A stretch of 52,662 nt of DNA from UBA11524 sp965646445 (GCA_965646445.1 CBFFZW010000023.1:1-52662); one strand, 5' to 3'. Shown: positions 31,176 to 40,011, numbered from the stretch's first letter. The notes: a model not told the origin generated them from the sequence alone. Translations and numbers: made by a program.

Positions 31176-32603
31176 ATGTCAAAGAGATGCAAGGTGTTTA
31201 CTCCAGCACATGTCGCGCAATATATGCTGGATGTCGTTGGATACATGAACGACTTAATGGGCAAACGCGTGCTCGAAAACTCATGTGGATCTGGCAACAT
31301 TCTCTGTGCTATCGTTCGTCGCTACATAATGGCCTCTTCTGATTTTAGTCCTGAAGCAATAAAAAGAGGACTTGAACAAGATATAGTCGGATATGATGTT
31401 GACGAGGATTGTTGCATAGAAGCAAAGAAGAATCTGGATCAAGCAGCATCTGAATATGGTATTCATGGAGTTAATTGGAATATCCATTGTAAAGATGCAC
31501 TTTTGGCGGAAACTCAAGAAGGATTTGACTTTGTAATTGGAAACCCTCCGTATATCTCCTACCGTTCGCTGGACGAGAGCACACGCGTTTCCCTGAGAAA
31601 GCGTTTTTCATCGTGCAAAGTCGGAGCCTTCGATTACTGCTATGCTTTTATCGAGCATTCACTTACCATGCTAAAAAAAGGTGGGCGAATGATCTACTTG
31701 ATCCCAAGCAGTATTTTTAAGAATGTTCATGGTTGTAATCTTAGGGACCTTATGAAAAAGGATTTAGTTGAGATTCACGACTATACAGCTATGAATGTTT
31801 TTGATGAGGCGCTGACATCCTCTGCGCTTGCTTACTTCGTTAAAGACAACCCGTCGCCGTCCATCAGATATTTGGATCTTTCCAATAAGAAAGAATGCCT
31901 CATATCTAAAAGTAGCTTGACGCACAAATGGATGTTTGTTAGCGATAAGCAAGAAGCAAATACTCGGCAGCGTTTTGGCGATCATTTCTGTTCTTCCATC
32001 GTTATAGCAACTCTGCTGAATTCAGCCTTTGTTCTGTCAAAATACACTGATCATGGTGATACGATTATTGTTAATGACAAGCCAATTGAGCGCGAAGCAA
32101 CTCGCAATGCGGTAAGCCCTCGCTTGTTGCGACGAGATGGACGTCAACGTATTATTTTCCCGTATCGCTATGCCAATGGTCAGTTAATCCACTATACAAA
32201 GGACGAATACCAGGATAGATTTCCATTGGCAACTCAATATTTGGAGGGCTTTCGTGAAAAACTTGCGAAGCGAGATGCTGACAAAAATGCTCTGTGGTTT
32301 GAGTATGGAAGAAGCCAAGCATTGCAACGAATAAATCAGGAAAAGCTCTTAATCTCTACTGTCGTCACAGGAAAAGTAGAAGTGTATTCCCTTCAACCTG
32401 AAGATGTGCCATATGCGGGCATAATGATCACATGTAAAGATGCGACATCACTTGAGACTGCTCGTAGAATTCTACAGAGCGAAGATTTTTTAACGTATGT
32501 CCAATCAATTGGCACATATGCAAACGGACATTCATTGCGCATCACGCCGAAAGACATTGACAATTATCAATTCCCTATGTCTTTATTAGAGCCTGAGCAA
32601 TAA
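31176..32603 (+). CDS. Eco57I-type N6-adenine DNA methyltransferase
   Basis: A 475-residue DNA methylase. The SAM-binding motif is LENSCGSGN (E34-G40) and the catalytic motif IV is GNPPYISY (N123-Y126). The C-terminal half (about 240-470) would be the target-recognition part. No nuclease domain is fused to it, unlike Eco57I itself. It is the first gene of a four-gene plus-strand operon with a kinase-like ATPase, a receiver and an HNH nuclease. GGAGAGAAAATTAGG precedes the ATG. It probably marks self DNA for the HNH enzyme. Confidence 0.88.
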   Translation: MSKRCKVFTPAHVAQYMLDVVGYMNDLMGKRVLENSCGSGNILCAIVRRYIMASSDFSPEAIKRGLEQDIVGYDVDEDCCIEAKKNLDQAASEYGIHGVNWNIHCKDALLAETQEGFDFVIGNPPYISYRSLDESTRVSLRKRFSSCKVGAFDYCYAFIEHSLTMLKKGGRMIYLIPSSIFKNVHGCNLRDLMKKDLVEIHDYTAMNVFDEALTSSALAYFVKDNPSPSIRYLDLSNKKECLISKSSLTHKWMFVSDKQEANTRQRFGDHFCSSIVIATLLNSAFVLSKYTDHGDTIIVNDKPIEREATRNAVSPRLLRRDGRQRIIFPYRYANGQLIHYTKDEYQDRFPLATQYLEGFREKLAKRDADKNALWFEYGRSQALQRINQEKLLISTVVTGKVEVYSLQPEDVPYAGIMITCKDATSLETARRILQSEDFLTYVQSIGTYANGHSLRITPKDIDNYQFPMSLLEPEQ

Positions 32604-32630
32604 TGCCGTTGATAAATGGAGGCGAAAACC

Positions 32631-34754
32631 ATGGAACAGCTGCGATATGTTGTTGAGGATAGCACCATTGCGGAGATTCTTGGTGTTCAAAACTTTTCCA
32701 CCAAGGAATCAGCTGTCCTTGAATTGGTCAAAAACGCTTATGATGCGCAAGCAACAGAGTTGCGCATTGTTATTTCGCCTTCTGAAATAACAATTACCGA
32801 TAACGGCATTGGTATGAATCAAGAAATGATCCATACGCATTGGATGCATGTTGGCAAAAGTCCTAAAGGATATATTGAAAACGGTCGCGTGATGGCCGGT
32901 TCCAAAGGTGTAGGTCGTTTTGCTCTGGCGCGGCTTGGTGCTGATGTTGTCGTAGATTCACACCACGAAGGAGATCCGGCAATTAGATGGATCACCGATT
33001 GGAATACCTCCACAGTAGAAGTATTAGACACAAAAATTTCGCGTGGTACAACTATTCGAATCTCAGCATTACGAGACCGTTGGACTGAAAAAGGAATTCA
33101 GCAACTGGTTGGCTTCTTGTCGCGTTCCTATGCAGATACTGAAATGCATCTGGAAGTAGTCTTTAATGATGCTACATATGTCATTGAAAATTATCTTAGT
33201 GGCTTGGAATTGGGTCAGGATTATGTGTGGCGATTGGATCTGAATTACGATAGTGCGACGCAATCGCTTCACTATTCTTTTTGCGGTGACGAATTTGTGG
33301 ATGACGCACAGCAGTTTTGCCAGCAGAGCATAAAGTCCTTCTCTGATTCCATTTCGATAATCGATGAATTTTCTCCGCAAGTGCAAGTAGGCGAAACCGA
33401 TGGCCTGTCCGAAGAACTAACCGCATTGGGTAGTTTTTCAGCAACTATGTATTTTCAGAACAAACCCAGTCGTATAGATATTGAAAAATTCATGTACAAA
33501 GATCACACCGGACTTTCCCGTAAAGAAGATGGTGTTGTCCTCTATAGAAATGCCTTTAGTATTGCTGGATATGAAGGAAAACGCGATTGGTTGGAATTGG
33601 GCAAACGTTCTCGCAAGTCGCCTGCGGCTGCCAGTCATCCTACTGGTGCATGGCGTGTACGTGAAAACCAGCTACTGGGCAGAGTAAACATTGATAAAAA
33701 AAACAACCAGTTCTTGACTGATCTTTCGAATAGACAAGGCATGGAAGAGAACGCTTACTACAAATATTTCGTTGAGATCATTACGGTCGGTCTTTCTTGC
33801 TTCGAACGGTATCGCCAAGAATTAATTCGTTCTATTGACAAGAAAAACAAAGAAGAAGCTCCCAAGGAAACAACACCTATTCTTGATCAGGTGTTGGCAA
33901 ATCCTAAGAAACTTGATGCATTGGATACGGCTGAACAGCAGGCGTTGACAAAGGAGATTAAGGAGGAACGTAAGCAAGCGGAGCAGCAGAGGACAGCTTG
34001 GGCTGAAACGGAGCAACGGTACAAATACGATATACGCCTGCTCAACATTCTGGCAACCTTGGGTTTGCGTTCATCCTCAATGGCCCATGAAATGAACAAT
34101 GACCGTAGCGCCATTGTCACTAATTGCGAAAACATTATCAATGCACTTAAGCATTATGGCTATTGGGAAGAATTGCTTTCTCCTGCAAAGACCCGGGTTC
34201 AATATCGCAATATTCCTAAGTTGCTCGAAATAGCTCAGAAAGTTGAAGCGAAGATGGTTTCCTTCATGGATGTAATGCTGACTGACATAGAAAAACAAAA
34301 ATTCCAGGCGCGGCGCAATAATGTGTGGTCAATACTTCAGGAGATTCGCGGAAAATGGATAGCAGACTATGCAAAGCTCAGTATTTCTATCGATGGCGAT
34401 GAAACTACTCAATTCTATATTGCAGAAGATATACTAACCGCTATTTTTGACAACCTAATTCTGAACACTGTTCAACAGAATGATGGAAGAAATCAAGTTA
34501 GTATCGCTATTGGATTTTCGATTGAAGATGGGAAACTGCTTTTTTCCTATGCAGATGACGGCATAGGGTTAGTTGCCAAATACCGTGCAAATCCTATGCG
34601 AATTTTGGATGTTCACGAAACCTCCAGAGCGAAGGGGCACGGTCTGGGTATGTGGATCGTGAATAACTCAATCCAATATACCGGGGGTACTGTTGTTGCA
34701 ATCACTGGCGATAATGGTTTCACGTTCGAATTTACGTTGGGGAGTGAAGAATGA
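32631..34754 (+). CDS. Dual GHKL protein: MutL/HSP90-like ATPase fused to a histidine kinase
   Basis: A 707-residue protein with two Bergerat ATP-binding domains. The N-terminal one has ELVKNAYDA (E31, N35, D38), TDNGIGM (D57) and GSKGVGR (G90-R96). A middle region (about 120-430) follows, then a helical linker (about 430-475). The C-terminal part is a complete kinase transmitter: MAHEMNND with H486, N-box DNLILN (N608, N612), DDGIG (D642) and GHGLGMWIV. The first domain resembles MutL/MORC/HSP90-type ATPases, the second two-component kinases. GGAGG before 32631 fixes the start. It overlaps the receiver gene by four bases, so phosphotransfer to it is likely. Confidence 0.85.
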   Translation: MEQLRYVVEDSTIAEILGVQNFSTKESAVLELVKNAYDAQATELRIVISPSEITITDNGIGMNQEMIHTHWMHVGKSPKGYIENGRVMAGSKGVGRFALARLGADVVVDSHHEGDPAIRWITDWNTSTVEVLDTKISRGTTIRISALRDRWTEKGIQQLVGFLSRSYADTEMHLEVVFNDATYVIENYLSGLELGQDYVWRLDLNYDSATQSLHYSFCGDEFVDDAQQFCQQSIKSFSDSISIIDEFSPQVQVGETDGLSEELTALGSFSATMYFQNKPSRIDIEKFMYKDHTGLSRKEDGVVLYRNAFSIAGYEGKRDWLELGKRSRKSPAAASHPTGAWRVRENQLLGRVNIDKKNNQFLTDLSNRQGMEENAYYKYFVEIITVGLSCFERYRQELIRSIDKKNKEEAPKETTPILDQVLANPKKLDALDTAEQQALTKEIKEERKQAEQQRTAWAETEQRYKYDIRLLNILATLGLRSSSMAHEMNNDRSAIVTNCENIINALKHYGYWEELLSPAKTRVQYRNIPKLLEIAQKVEAKMVSFMDVMLTDIEKQKFQARRNNVWSILQEIRGKWIADYAKLSISIDGDETTQFYIAEDILTAIFDNLILNTVQQNDGRNQVSIAIGFSIEDGKLLFSYADDGIGLVAKYRANPMRILDVHETSRAKGHGLGMWIVNNSIQYTGGTVVAITGDNGFTFEFTLGSEE

Positions 34755-35356
34755 TGTGTGAACAGCCAATTAAGCTCGTATATGTGGATGACAGAATTGA
34801 TGCCATACTATCCCGGTATTTAGATGAATTTTGCAGTCAACACACAAGCCTAAATCTGTATTATCAAGAAGTCCCCTTTTCCAAGGATGATACGTATGAG
34901 GAATTACTGCGAAATGAACTGATCCGAACGGCAAATATTCTCCTTATTGATTCCAGATTGTTTGAGGAAGCAGACGCCGGGAAAGAAAAGTTCACTGGTG
35001 AAGAATTCCGGATTATTCTGAGTAGAATGTTCCCTTACATTGAAGTTGTTGTGATTTCTCAAAATGCTTTGGAGGTTTCCTGGAGCTGTGTTGAAAAATG
35101 TAAAGGCAATAGAGACTATGCTCAGGCGAAAGTCCATTACGATGGCAAACTGAAAGAGACTCTGGAAGAAAAAGTGAAGATCATTCGGGAAACCAGAATG
35201 CTAATAGCTCGATTGGAAAACCGTGAAAATATTGATCGGGCACTGGTTGAAAAAATACGCAATCTTGCAAATGGCACAGATGAATACGACGAGCTAAAAG
35301 TCAGCGACATAGATCGTTTAGTAAAAGCGTTTAACGATCTTGTTTCGAAAGGGTAA
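34751..35356 (+). CDS. Receiver-like protein partnered with the dual GHKL kinase
   Basis: A 201-residue protein. Residues 1-115 follow a receiver domain: acid pair D13/D14 in VYVDDRID, phospho-acceptor candidate D67 in ILLIDSRLF and the switch serine S103 in VVVISQNA. The C-terminal 85 residues are a charged coiled coil, with no DNA-binding output domain. It overlaps the kinase gene by four bases, and the HNH gene starts four bases after its stop. It probably passes a signal from the kinase to the methylase or HNH protein by direct contact. Confidence 0.75.
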   Translation: MMCEQPIKLVYVDDRIDAILSRYLDEFCSQHTSLNLYYQEVPFSKDDTYEELLRNELIRTANILLIDSRLFEEADAGKEKFTGEEFRIILSRMFPYIEVVVISQNALEVSWSCVEKCKGNRDYAQAKVHYDGKLKETLEEKVKIIRETRMLIARLENRENIDRALVEKIRNLANGTDEYDELKVSDIDRLVKAFNDLVSKG

Positions 35357-35359
35357 GCC

Positions 35360-35989
35360 ATGAAAGATTACAGATGCACGCAGTATTGTTCTTCTTTTGA
35401 AACCCTTCCTCAAAGGAAGCCAGCACTGTTAAAGGAGATACGAAAAGCCCACCTACGCGCAAAAAATATATACTCGATAGTAAGTAAAAGTGGTACAGAG
35501 GAACATAGGGCGTTCTATGATCTTTACAACAATAAGTGTGCATATTGTGGCTGTTCTATTAATGTGATTCCGGCTCAGCTTTTCAATGTTGATCACATAA
35601 AGCCAAAAGCCGATAAGGCAACACCCGCTAACAAACTGAATGCCATAGAGAATTTGGTGTTAGCTTGTCGTACTTGTAATGCCGGTAAATCCGATTTTTG
35701 GTTTGAGGAACTAAGCAATGAATGGAGTCCAGACGGAGAAGGTCTCGCCACCATTTTTGTCAGAGATGATCTGTTCAACATACTCATTGGTTCTGAATAT
35801 ACTGACAATGAGAACGTCAAGACTCTGTTTGAGAAATTGCGGTTAGGCGAACAGCATCGTCGTCTTGACTACTTGCTTATGTCCATTTATGGATACGTAA
35901 GAATCCTTCCAGAAGACTCGGAGAAGAGACAGGCGCTTCTGGAAGTTGGGCGTACGTTGCAAGATAAGCGAAACAGAATTGGATTGTAA
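35360..35989 (+). CDS. HNH endonuclease
   Basis: A 209-residue HNH nuclease. The zinc and active-site pattern is complete: CAYC (C60, C63), VDHIKP (D78, H79), N98 in ENLVLACRTCN and C103/C106 followed by K110. The C-terminal half (DLFNILIGSEYTDNENVKTL) resembles that of PtuB/TIGR02646-type HNH proteins of Septu and retron systems, a weak similarity. It is the last gene of the operon before a terminator. It is the likely effector that cuts unmodified or invading DNA when released by the kinase/receiver pair. Confidence 0.85.
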   Translation: MKDYRCTQYCSSFETLPQRKPALLKEIRKAHLRAKNIYSIVSKSGTEEHRAFYDLYNNKCAYCGCSINVIPAQLFNVDHIKPKADKATPANKLNAIENLVLACRTCNAGKSDFWFEELSNEWSPDGEGLATIFVRDDLFNILIGSEYTDNENVKTLFEKLRLGEQHRRLDYLLMSIYGYVRILPEDSEKRQALLEVGRTLQDKRNRIGL

Positions 35990-36001
35990 ACCTTCTTAAT
36001 G

Positions 36002-36036
36002 GGCAGGAGTGCATCAACTCCTGCCTTTGCATTTTT
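36002..36036 (+). terminator. Intrinsic terminator of the methylase/kinase/HNH operon
   Basis: GGCAGGAGT (36002-36010) and ACTCCTGCC (36017-36025) form a perfect nine-pair stem around GCATCA, followed by TTTGCATTTTT. It lies 12 bases after the HNH stop, so the operon ends there. Confidence 0.85.
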
Positions 36037-36075
36037 GGGGCCAAATGAAGCATACTCTATTTTGAGGTGCATAAC

Positions 36076-36549
36076 ATGTATTTGGTTGATCAGAGCGGAT
36101 GCTACTTCCTATCCGGTTCAGTTTTGTTTGGAGATCCGATGTTTGGAAAAGCAGCGAATCAAAGCATGCATATTCCGAATATAAAGAACGGATACTGGTG
36201 TGTTGAAACCTATCTTACTAACGTTGCAAATAAGGATGGAAAACCAAAAATCGTGTTGCGGTTTTCAGAATACAAGGCAACAGCAAGAGTGGATTTTGCA
36301 GGAGAGTATTTCACATATAGTGTTAGCGGCTATTTAGGTGTTTTTGATAAAACGCGGTTTCAAGCAGGATGGACTGACAGATGCCAACAGTGGTTTGAGT
36401 ATTGTCAATATAGTATCAGGAATGGAACAGCGTGGTCCGTCATAACAGGTGGTATTGTGTTCAGAGTGGATAGACATACTGAAGAGAGCTTATGTAGAAT
36501 CTACTCAGATAAATTGGGGGACATTGCAAGACTGGAAATATGGTTTTGA
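36076..36549 (+). CDS. Hypothetical 157-residue protein
   Basis: Unrecognised soluble protein, beta-rich with many aromatic residues (YWCVETYLTNVANKDGKP, FAGEYFTYSVSGYLGVFD, WTDRCQQWFEYCQY). The ATG at 36076 follows GAGGTG. It starts 40 bases after the terminator of the HNH operon and is followed by a long hairpin, so it is probably a separate unit. There is no signal peptide, membrane segment or catalytic motif. Confidence 0.5.
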   Translation: MYLVDQSGCYFLSGSVLFGDPMFGKAANQSMHIPNIKNGYWCVETYLTNVANKDGKPKIVLRFSEYKATARVDFAGEYFTYSVSGYLGVFDKTRFQAGWTDRCQQWFEYCQYSIRNGTAWSVITGGIVFRVDRHTEESLCRIYSDKLGDIARLEIWF

Positions 36550-36566
36550 GAAACGAACAATACTGG

Positions 36567-36606
36567 CAAGCGATGCTTATGGCTATCCATAAGCAACAAA
36601 CGCTTG
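36567..36606 (+). repeat. Nested hairpin in a gene-free gap
   Basis: TGCTTATGG-CTAT-CCATAAGCA (36574-36595) is a perfect nine-pair hairpin enclosed by CAAGCG (36567-36572) and CGCTTG (36601-36606). There is no T-run, so termination is doubtful. It could be the end of a lost IS200/IS605-type element or a protein-binding site. The rest of 36550-36704 shows nothing else. Confidence 0.5.
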
Positions 36607-36704
36607 TTGGTGGAGTTACCCCCAATCCCCCCAGAACGCATGATATGATCATACGGCTACGCACCTAACGGCGCTATACTCAAAAAATGAATAAAGGAAA
36701 CACG

Positions 36705-36733
36705 TTGACAATAAACTAAATCACGATTATAAT
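36705..36733 (+). promoter_or_regulatory. Consensus sigma-A promoter
   Basis: TTGACA at 36705-36710, a 17-base spacer and TATAAT at 36728-36733, a full match to the consensus. It drives the DUF234 ATPase gene that starts 30 bases further on. Confidence 0.92.
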
Positions 36734-36762
36734 AATCTTGAATTAGTTGTGGAGGTGATAGT

Positions 36763-38160
36763 GTGTTTATCGGACGTCATACTGAGTTGAAGCGTCTGGA
36801 GGAACTGTACTGCTCCGATGGCTTTGAGTTTCTTGTGATGTATGGCCGCAGACGTGTGGGTAAAACTTCACTTCTCCGGGAGTACGCGGGGACACATAAG
36901 ACCATCTTCTTTTCAGCGCAAGAGAAGAATGATTCACTGAATCTGGTGGACTTTTCCCGTGCCGTTCAAACGGCTCTCACGGGTGATGATTTCGGTGCTT
37001 TCCGGGATTGGGAGGCTGCTTTCCAGTACGTCGGTGATCATTCCGGCGACGAAAAGATCACCTTGATCATTGACGAGTTTCCCTTTATTGCGCAGGAGAA
37101 TCCTACAGTAAAGAGCATCCTGCAGCATATCATTGATCACCAGTGGTCGCAGAAAAAGATCTTTTTGATTCTGTGTGGTTCCAGCGTCAGCTTCATGGTC
37201 AATGAGGTCATGGGCTACAAGAGTCCGCTGTATGGACGATCTACAACGCAGATGGAAGTCACACCCTTCGATTATCTGGACAGTGCAGCATTCTATCCTG
37301 GATACAGCCATATTGACCAGCTGCTTGCATACGGCATTTTGGGTGGTATTCCCTGCTATCTCCAGCGGTTTAGCGATCAGCGGACGATTTCTGAGAACAT
37401 CCAGCAAGAGATCCTTCGCACCGGTTCCTTCCTGAAGGATGAGCCGCAGCTGCTGCTGAAAATGGAACTGCGCGAGCCCGCCGTCTACAACAGTATCTTT
37501 GAGGCGATTGCAGGCGGTGCAAGCCGCATGAATGACATTGCTCAGAAGATCAAGGAGGATAGCGGCAAGTGCTCCCGATACATTGCGACGCTGAAAGAGA
37601 TTCGTCTGCTCGATAAGATCACACCCTGCGGTGAGGACGAGTCCACAAAGCGCACCATTTACCAGATCACAGACAACTTCTACACCTTCTGGTATCGCTA
37701 TATCTTTGCAAACCGCAGCTATTACGAGCTGCTTGGCGAGGAGGATGCGTCCCAGGAGATCACAGCAGACCTGTCCAATCTGATGGGCGCTGTGTTTGAG
37801 CAGGTATGTCAGCAGTACATGGTTCGCATGGCTAAAGCAAGAAAGCTGCCCTTTGTCCCCTTCAAAATGGGCAAGTGGTGGGGCAACAATCCCGCCAAAC
37901 GCAGGCAGGATGATATTGATATTCTGGCGCTTGACCGCACCGGCAACCGGGCGATCTTCTGCGAGTGTAAGTTCCGCAATGAACTGTTTGATATGCAGGA
38001 GTACAGGGACTTTATGGATGCCTGTGCGATCTTCACGCAAGTCAAGGAGCCGCATTATTACCTGTTCGTCAAGAGTGGATATACGAAGGATGTTCAGCAG
38101 CAGGCTGCTGTGGATGGCGTAAAACTCCTCACGGTTGATGACCTGTTTTCTATCGAATAA
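36763..38160 (+). CDS. AAA ATPase with C-terminal DUF234 domain
   Basis: A 465-residue protein of the archaeal-type ATPase/DUF234 family. Residues 1-230 are a STAND/AAA-like ATPase: MFIGRHTELKRLEELY, Walker A GRRRVGKTSL and Walker B ITLIIDEFPF. A winged helix follows (about 240-290, GGASRMNDIAQKIKEDSGK). The C-terminal DUF234 region looks PD-(D/E)XK-like (RRQDDIDILALDRTGNRAIFCECKFRNE). The family is abundant in gut anaerobes and its role is unclear; nuclease or conflict functions have been suggested. The start is GTG at 36763 after GGAGGTG. It is a single-gene unit with its own promoter and terminator. Confidence 0.85.
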   Translation: MFIGRHTELKRLEELYCSDGFEFLVMYGRRRVGKTSLLREYAGTHKTIFFSAQEKNDSLNLVDFSRAVQTALTGDDFGAFRDWEAAFQYVGDHSGDEKITLIIDEFPFIAQENPTVKSILQHIIDHQWSQKKIFLILCGSSVSFMVNEVMGYKSPLYGRSTTQMEVTPFDYLDSAAFYPGYSHIDQLLAYGILGGIPCYLQRFSDQRTISENIQQEILRTGSFLKDEPQLLLKMELREPAVYNSIFEAIAGGASRMNDIAQKIKEDSGKCSRYIATLKEIRLLDKITPCGEDESTKRTIYQITDNFYTFWYRYIFANRSYYELLGEEDASQEITADLSNLMGAVFEQVCQQYMVRMAKARKLPFVPFKMGKWWGNNPAKRRQDDIDILALDRTGNRAIFCECKFRNELFDMQEYRDFMDACAIFTQVKEPHYYLFVKSGYTKDVQQQAAVDGVKLLTVDDLFSIE

Positions 38161-38162
38161 AC

Positions 38163-38194
38163 AAAGCTGGGCAGCGGAATGCTGTCCAGCTTTT
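38163..38194 (+). terminator. Intrinsic terminator of the DUF234 gene
   Basis: AAGCTGGGCAGC pairs with GCTGTCCAGCTT around GGAAT (one G-T wobble), followed by TT and TGTTA. Confidence 0.85.
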
Positions 38195-38223
38195 GTTATG
38201 GATGATAGCATGCAAAACGAGGT

Positions 38224-39639
38224 TTAGCGCTGTTCTCTATCGCCATGCTTTTCTTGTTCCATGGGCTTGTCATCAATCCCCAGCAGCAATTCCACATTAG
38301 CTTTAGCCTTCAGCAGCTGCCGCATTTCCTCCCGTGCCTGACGATATTCAGCATAGGTCTGCTTCTTTTCCGCAAGGAGCGCAGCATACTCAGTCCGCAA
38401 GGTTTTGATCGTGGGCAGCTTCTTCAGTCCCAGCTCATCAAAGGCTTTCTTTGCAGCCTTGTGCAGAGCGATCTCGCCCTCATGCTCTGCAAGGAACTTC
38501 TTGGAGTAACCAGATTGCCGGTATGCCGCATACACCTCACGGGTTTTGATGTAGTTGAGGATATGGGTTTGCAATACGGCATTCTCGGCAAGTTTGGCTT
38601 CTGTGGCCTTTACAGCCGACGCTAACGCATTGCAACGCGCTTCTGCCTGCTGCGCTTTTTTCTTCAGATCATGGTAGTCGAGCAGCCCATTTTCCGTCAG
38701 ATAATTCAGCGTCTGTGCCATCTGCTTGATGTTGAAACGCTTTGCCCATCGTTCGTATCCAGGGCCTTTACCGGAACGAAGCTGCGCCTGAATGTCCACC
38801 AGCAGATTGACTTTCGGCGTCTGTACAGCAGCTGTGTGCGTTCGCTTTCTGGGCTGATGCGCCCTTTCACCAGCAAGGATAGCTGTCAGCGTCGGCAGAT
38901 CATAGGCTTCCCCCAGGGTGTCCAGCCGCTTGAAACGTGTCTGTCCCGGACCGCGTATACTGATCTGTTTGCCGCGTTTGACTTCACAGCCAGCCGCTTT
39001 GAGTAATGCCAACAATGCATCGAGGTCGGCTGGCTTTTGTGCAAGGGCATCGTCAATCAGGATGCGGATTGCCTCACGCTGCGGCAGCTTTGCACGATCT
39101 CCAAGCCACTTATTGTAGGCTTGCCCATGTCGCTTCGGATCTGCGACAATGGAGTATCCATTCTCAATGCAGATCGTGTCGCTGAGCTTGTGCAATGCAC
39201 GGGTGGAGTTGAAAAAGTTGCGGAATTTCCGGTCACAGTCCAGATTGACAGAATGGAATATGATGTGGTTATGGATGTGCTGCTTGTCCGTGTGAGTAGC
39301 AACGATATAGGCGTGATTGCCGTGGGTGAACCTCCGTGCCAATTCCTGACCCATACGGTTGGCTTCCTCCGGTGTTATTTCACCCGGCAGGAAGGACTGG
39401 CGCATATGATATGCGATCACATCGTCCTTGCCACGATAGCGCCCGGTACGCTCAAGGTATTCCCGCTTTGCCAGCAGGAATTCGGCGTCTGCAGTACGGT
39501 GATCACAAGCATAGCTGGTGATCAGCTCGCCCTTCTCCGTCTTGTCAGGATTCTTGGAATAGTCGAGAATGTCACGGATGGCTGTTCCCTCAGTACGCCC
39601 CTTCCCGGCGTGAAGCGGTATCAGACGAGTAGTAGCCAT
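38224..39639 (-). CDS. Relaxase / mobilisation nuclease
   Basis: A 471-residue relaxase of the type found in Tn1549-like elements. The N-terminal 170 residues hold the nicking domain with an early region (MATTRLIPLHAGKGRTEGTA), RDILDYSKNP and the metal-binding HIHNHIIFH motif preceded by THTDKQ. The rest is helical, with a long coiled coil at the C terminus (about 290-460). It nicks DNA at the transfer origin and pilots the strand. GGAGGAATCTC precedes the start. MobC and other transfer genes lie upstream, so this is the last gene of the mobilisation block. Confidence 0.9.
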   Translation of the reverse strand: MATTRLIPLHAGKGRTEGTAIRDILDYSKNPDKTEKGELITSYACDHRTADAEFLLAKREYLERTGRYRGKDDVIAYHMRQSFLPGEITPEEANRMGQELARRFTHGNHAYIVATHTDKQHIHNHIIFHSVNLDCDRKFRNFFNSTRALHKLSDTICIENGYSIVADPKRHGQAYNKWLGDRAKLPQREAIRILIDDALAQKPADLDALLALLKAAGCEVKRGKQISIRGPGQTRFKRLDTLGEAYDLPTLTAILAGERAHQPRKRTHTAAVQTPKVNLLVDIQAQLRSGKGPGYERWAKRFNIKQMAQTLNYLTENGLLDYHDLKKKAQQAEARCNALASAVKATEAKLAENAVLQTHILNYIKTREVYAAYRQSGYSKKFLAEHEGEIALHKAAKKAFDELGLKKLPTIKTLRTEYAALLAEKKQTYAEYRQAREEMRQLLKAKANVELLLGIDDKPMEQEKHGDREQR

Positions 39640-39665
39640 GAGATTCCTCCTTCCACAAAAAGAAT

Positions 39666-39693
39666 GGCGGCCTGCCTTTTACAGCAGACCGCC
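39666..39693 (-). terminator. Hairpin/terminator between CD1845-type gene and relaxase
   Basis: GGCGGCCTGC (39666-39675) pairs with GCAGACCGCC (39684-39693) with one mismatch; on the minus strand ATTCTTTTTGTGG follows. It would lower but perhaps not stop transcription into the relaxase gene. Confidence 0.6.
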
Positions 39694-39701
39694 TTTGGTT
39701 A

Positions 39702-40010
39702 TTAGCAGAATACGATTCGCCACATCAAGCCGCGAATGTTATCCAGCCCTTTCCACACCCATTCCGCTATCAGCGGAAGGCCAATCGGGCTGATGAGCCA
39801 TGCCAGCAGCAGGAAGATACCGCCATTTCTGTAATCCCCTGTGACGAACAGCAGGAGTGAAAGCGTGATGCCCAGGGAAGAAATGATCGCAAGTACGCGG
39901 GTGGAGAGTACCAGAAGGAGCGCCAGCAGGAAATGAATAGCGGTCAGCAGCAGGACAATGGGCATCAGTGCGATTCTGAAGAAAGCTCGAACAAAGCGCA
40001 TCGTAGTCAC
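39702..40010 (-). CDS. CD1845-family small membrane protein
   Basis: A 102-residue protein with two to three membrane segments (about 10-30, 38-58 and 65-85) and an N-terminal MTTMRFVRAFFRIALMPIVLLL pattern typical of the CD1845 family in Clostridia conjugative elements. Its task in transfer is unknown. GTGAGGTGA precedes the start. The next upstream gene ends just one base before it, so the genes are co-transcribed. Confidence 0.75.
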   Translation of the reverse strand: MTTMRFVRAFFRIALMPIVLLLTAIHFLLALLLVLSTRVLAIISSLGITLSLLLFVTGDYRNGGIFLLLAWLISPIGLPLIAEWVWKGLDNIRGLMWRIVFC

Positions 40011-40011
40011 C

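Noticed and set aside
36934..38211. 425-codon minus-strand frame opposite the DUF234 ATPase
   Set aside because: There is no ribosome binding site, and the plus-strand gene has a consensus promoter, Walker motifs and a terminator.
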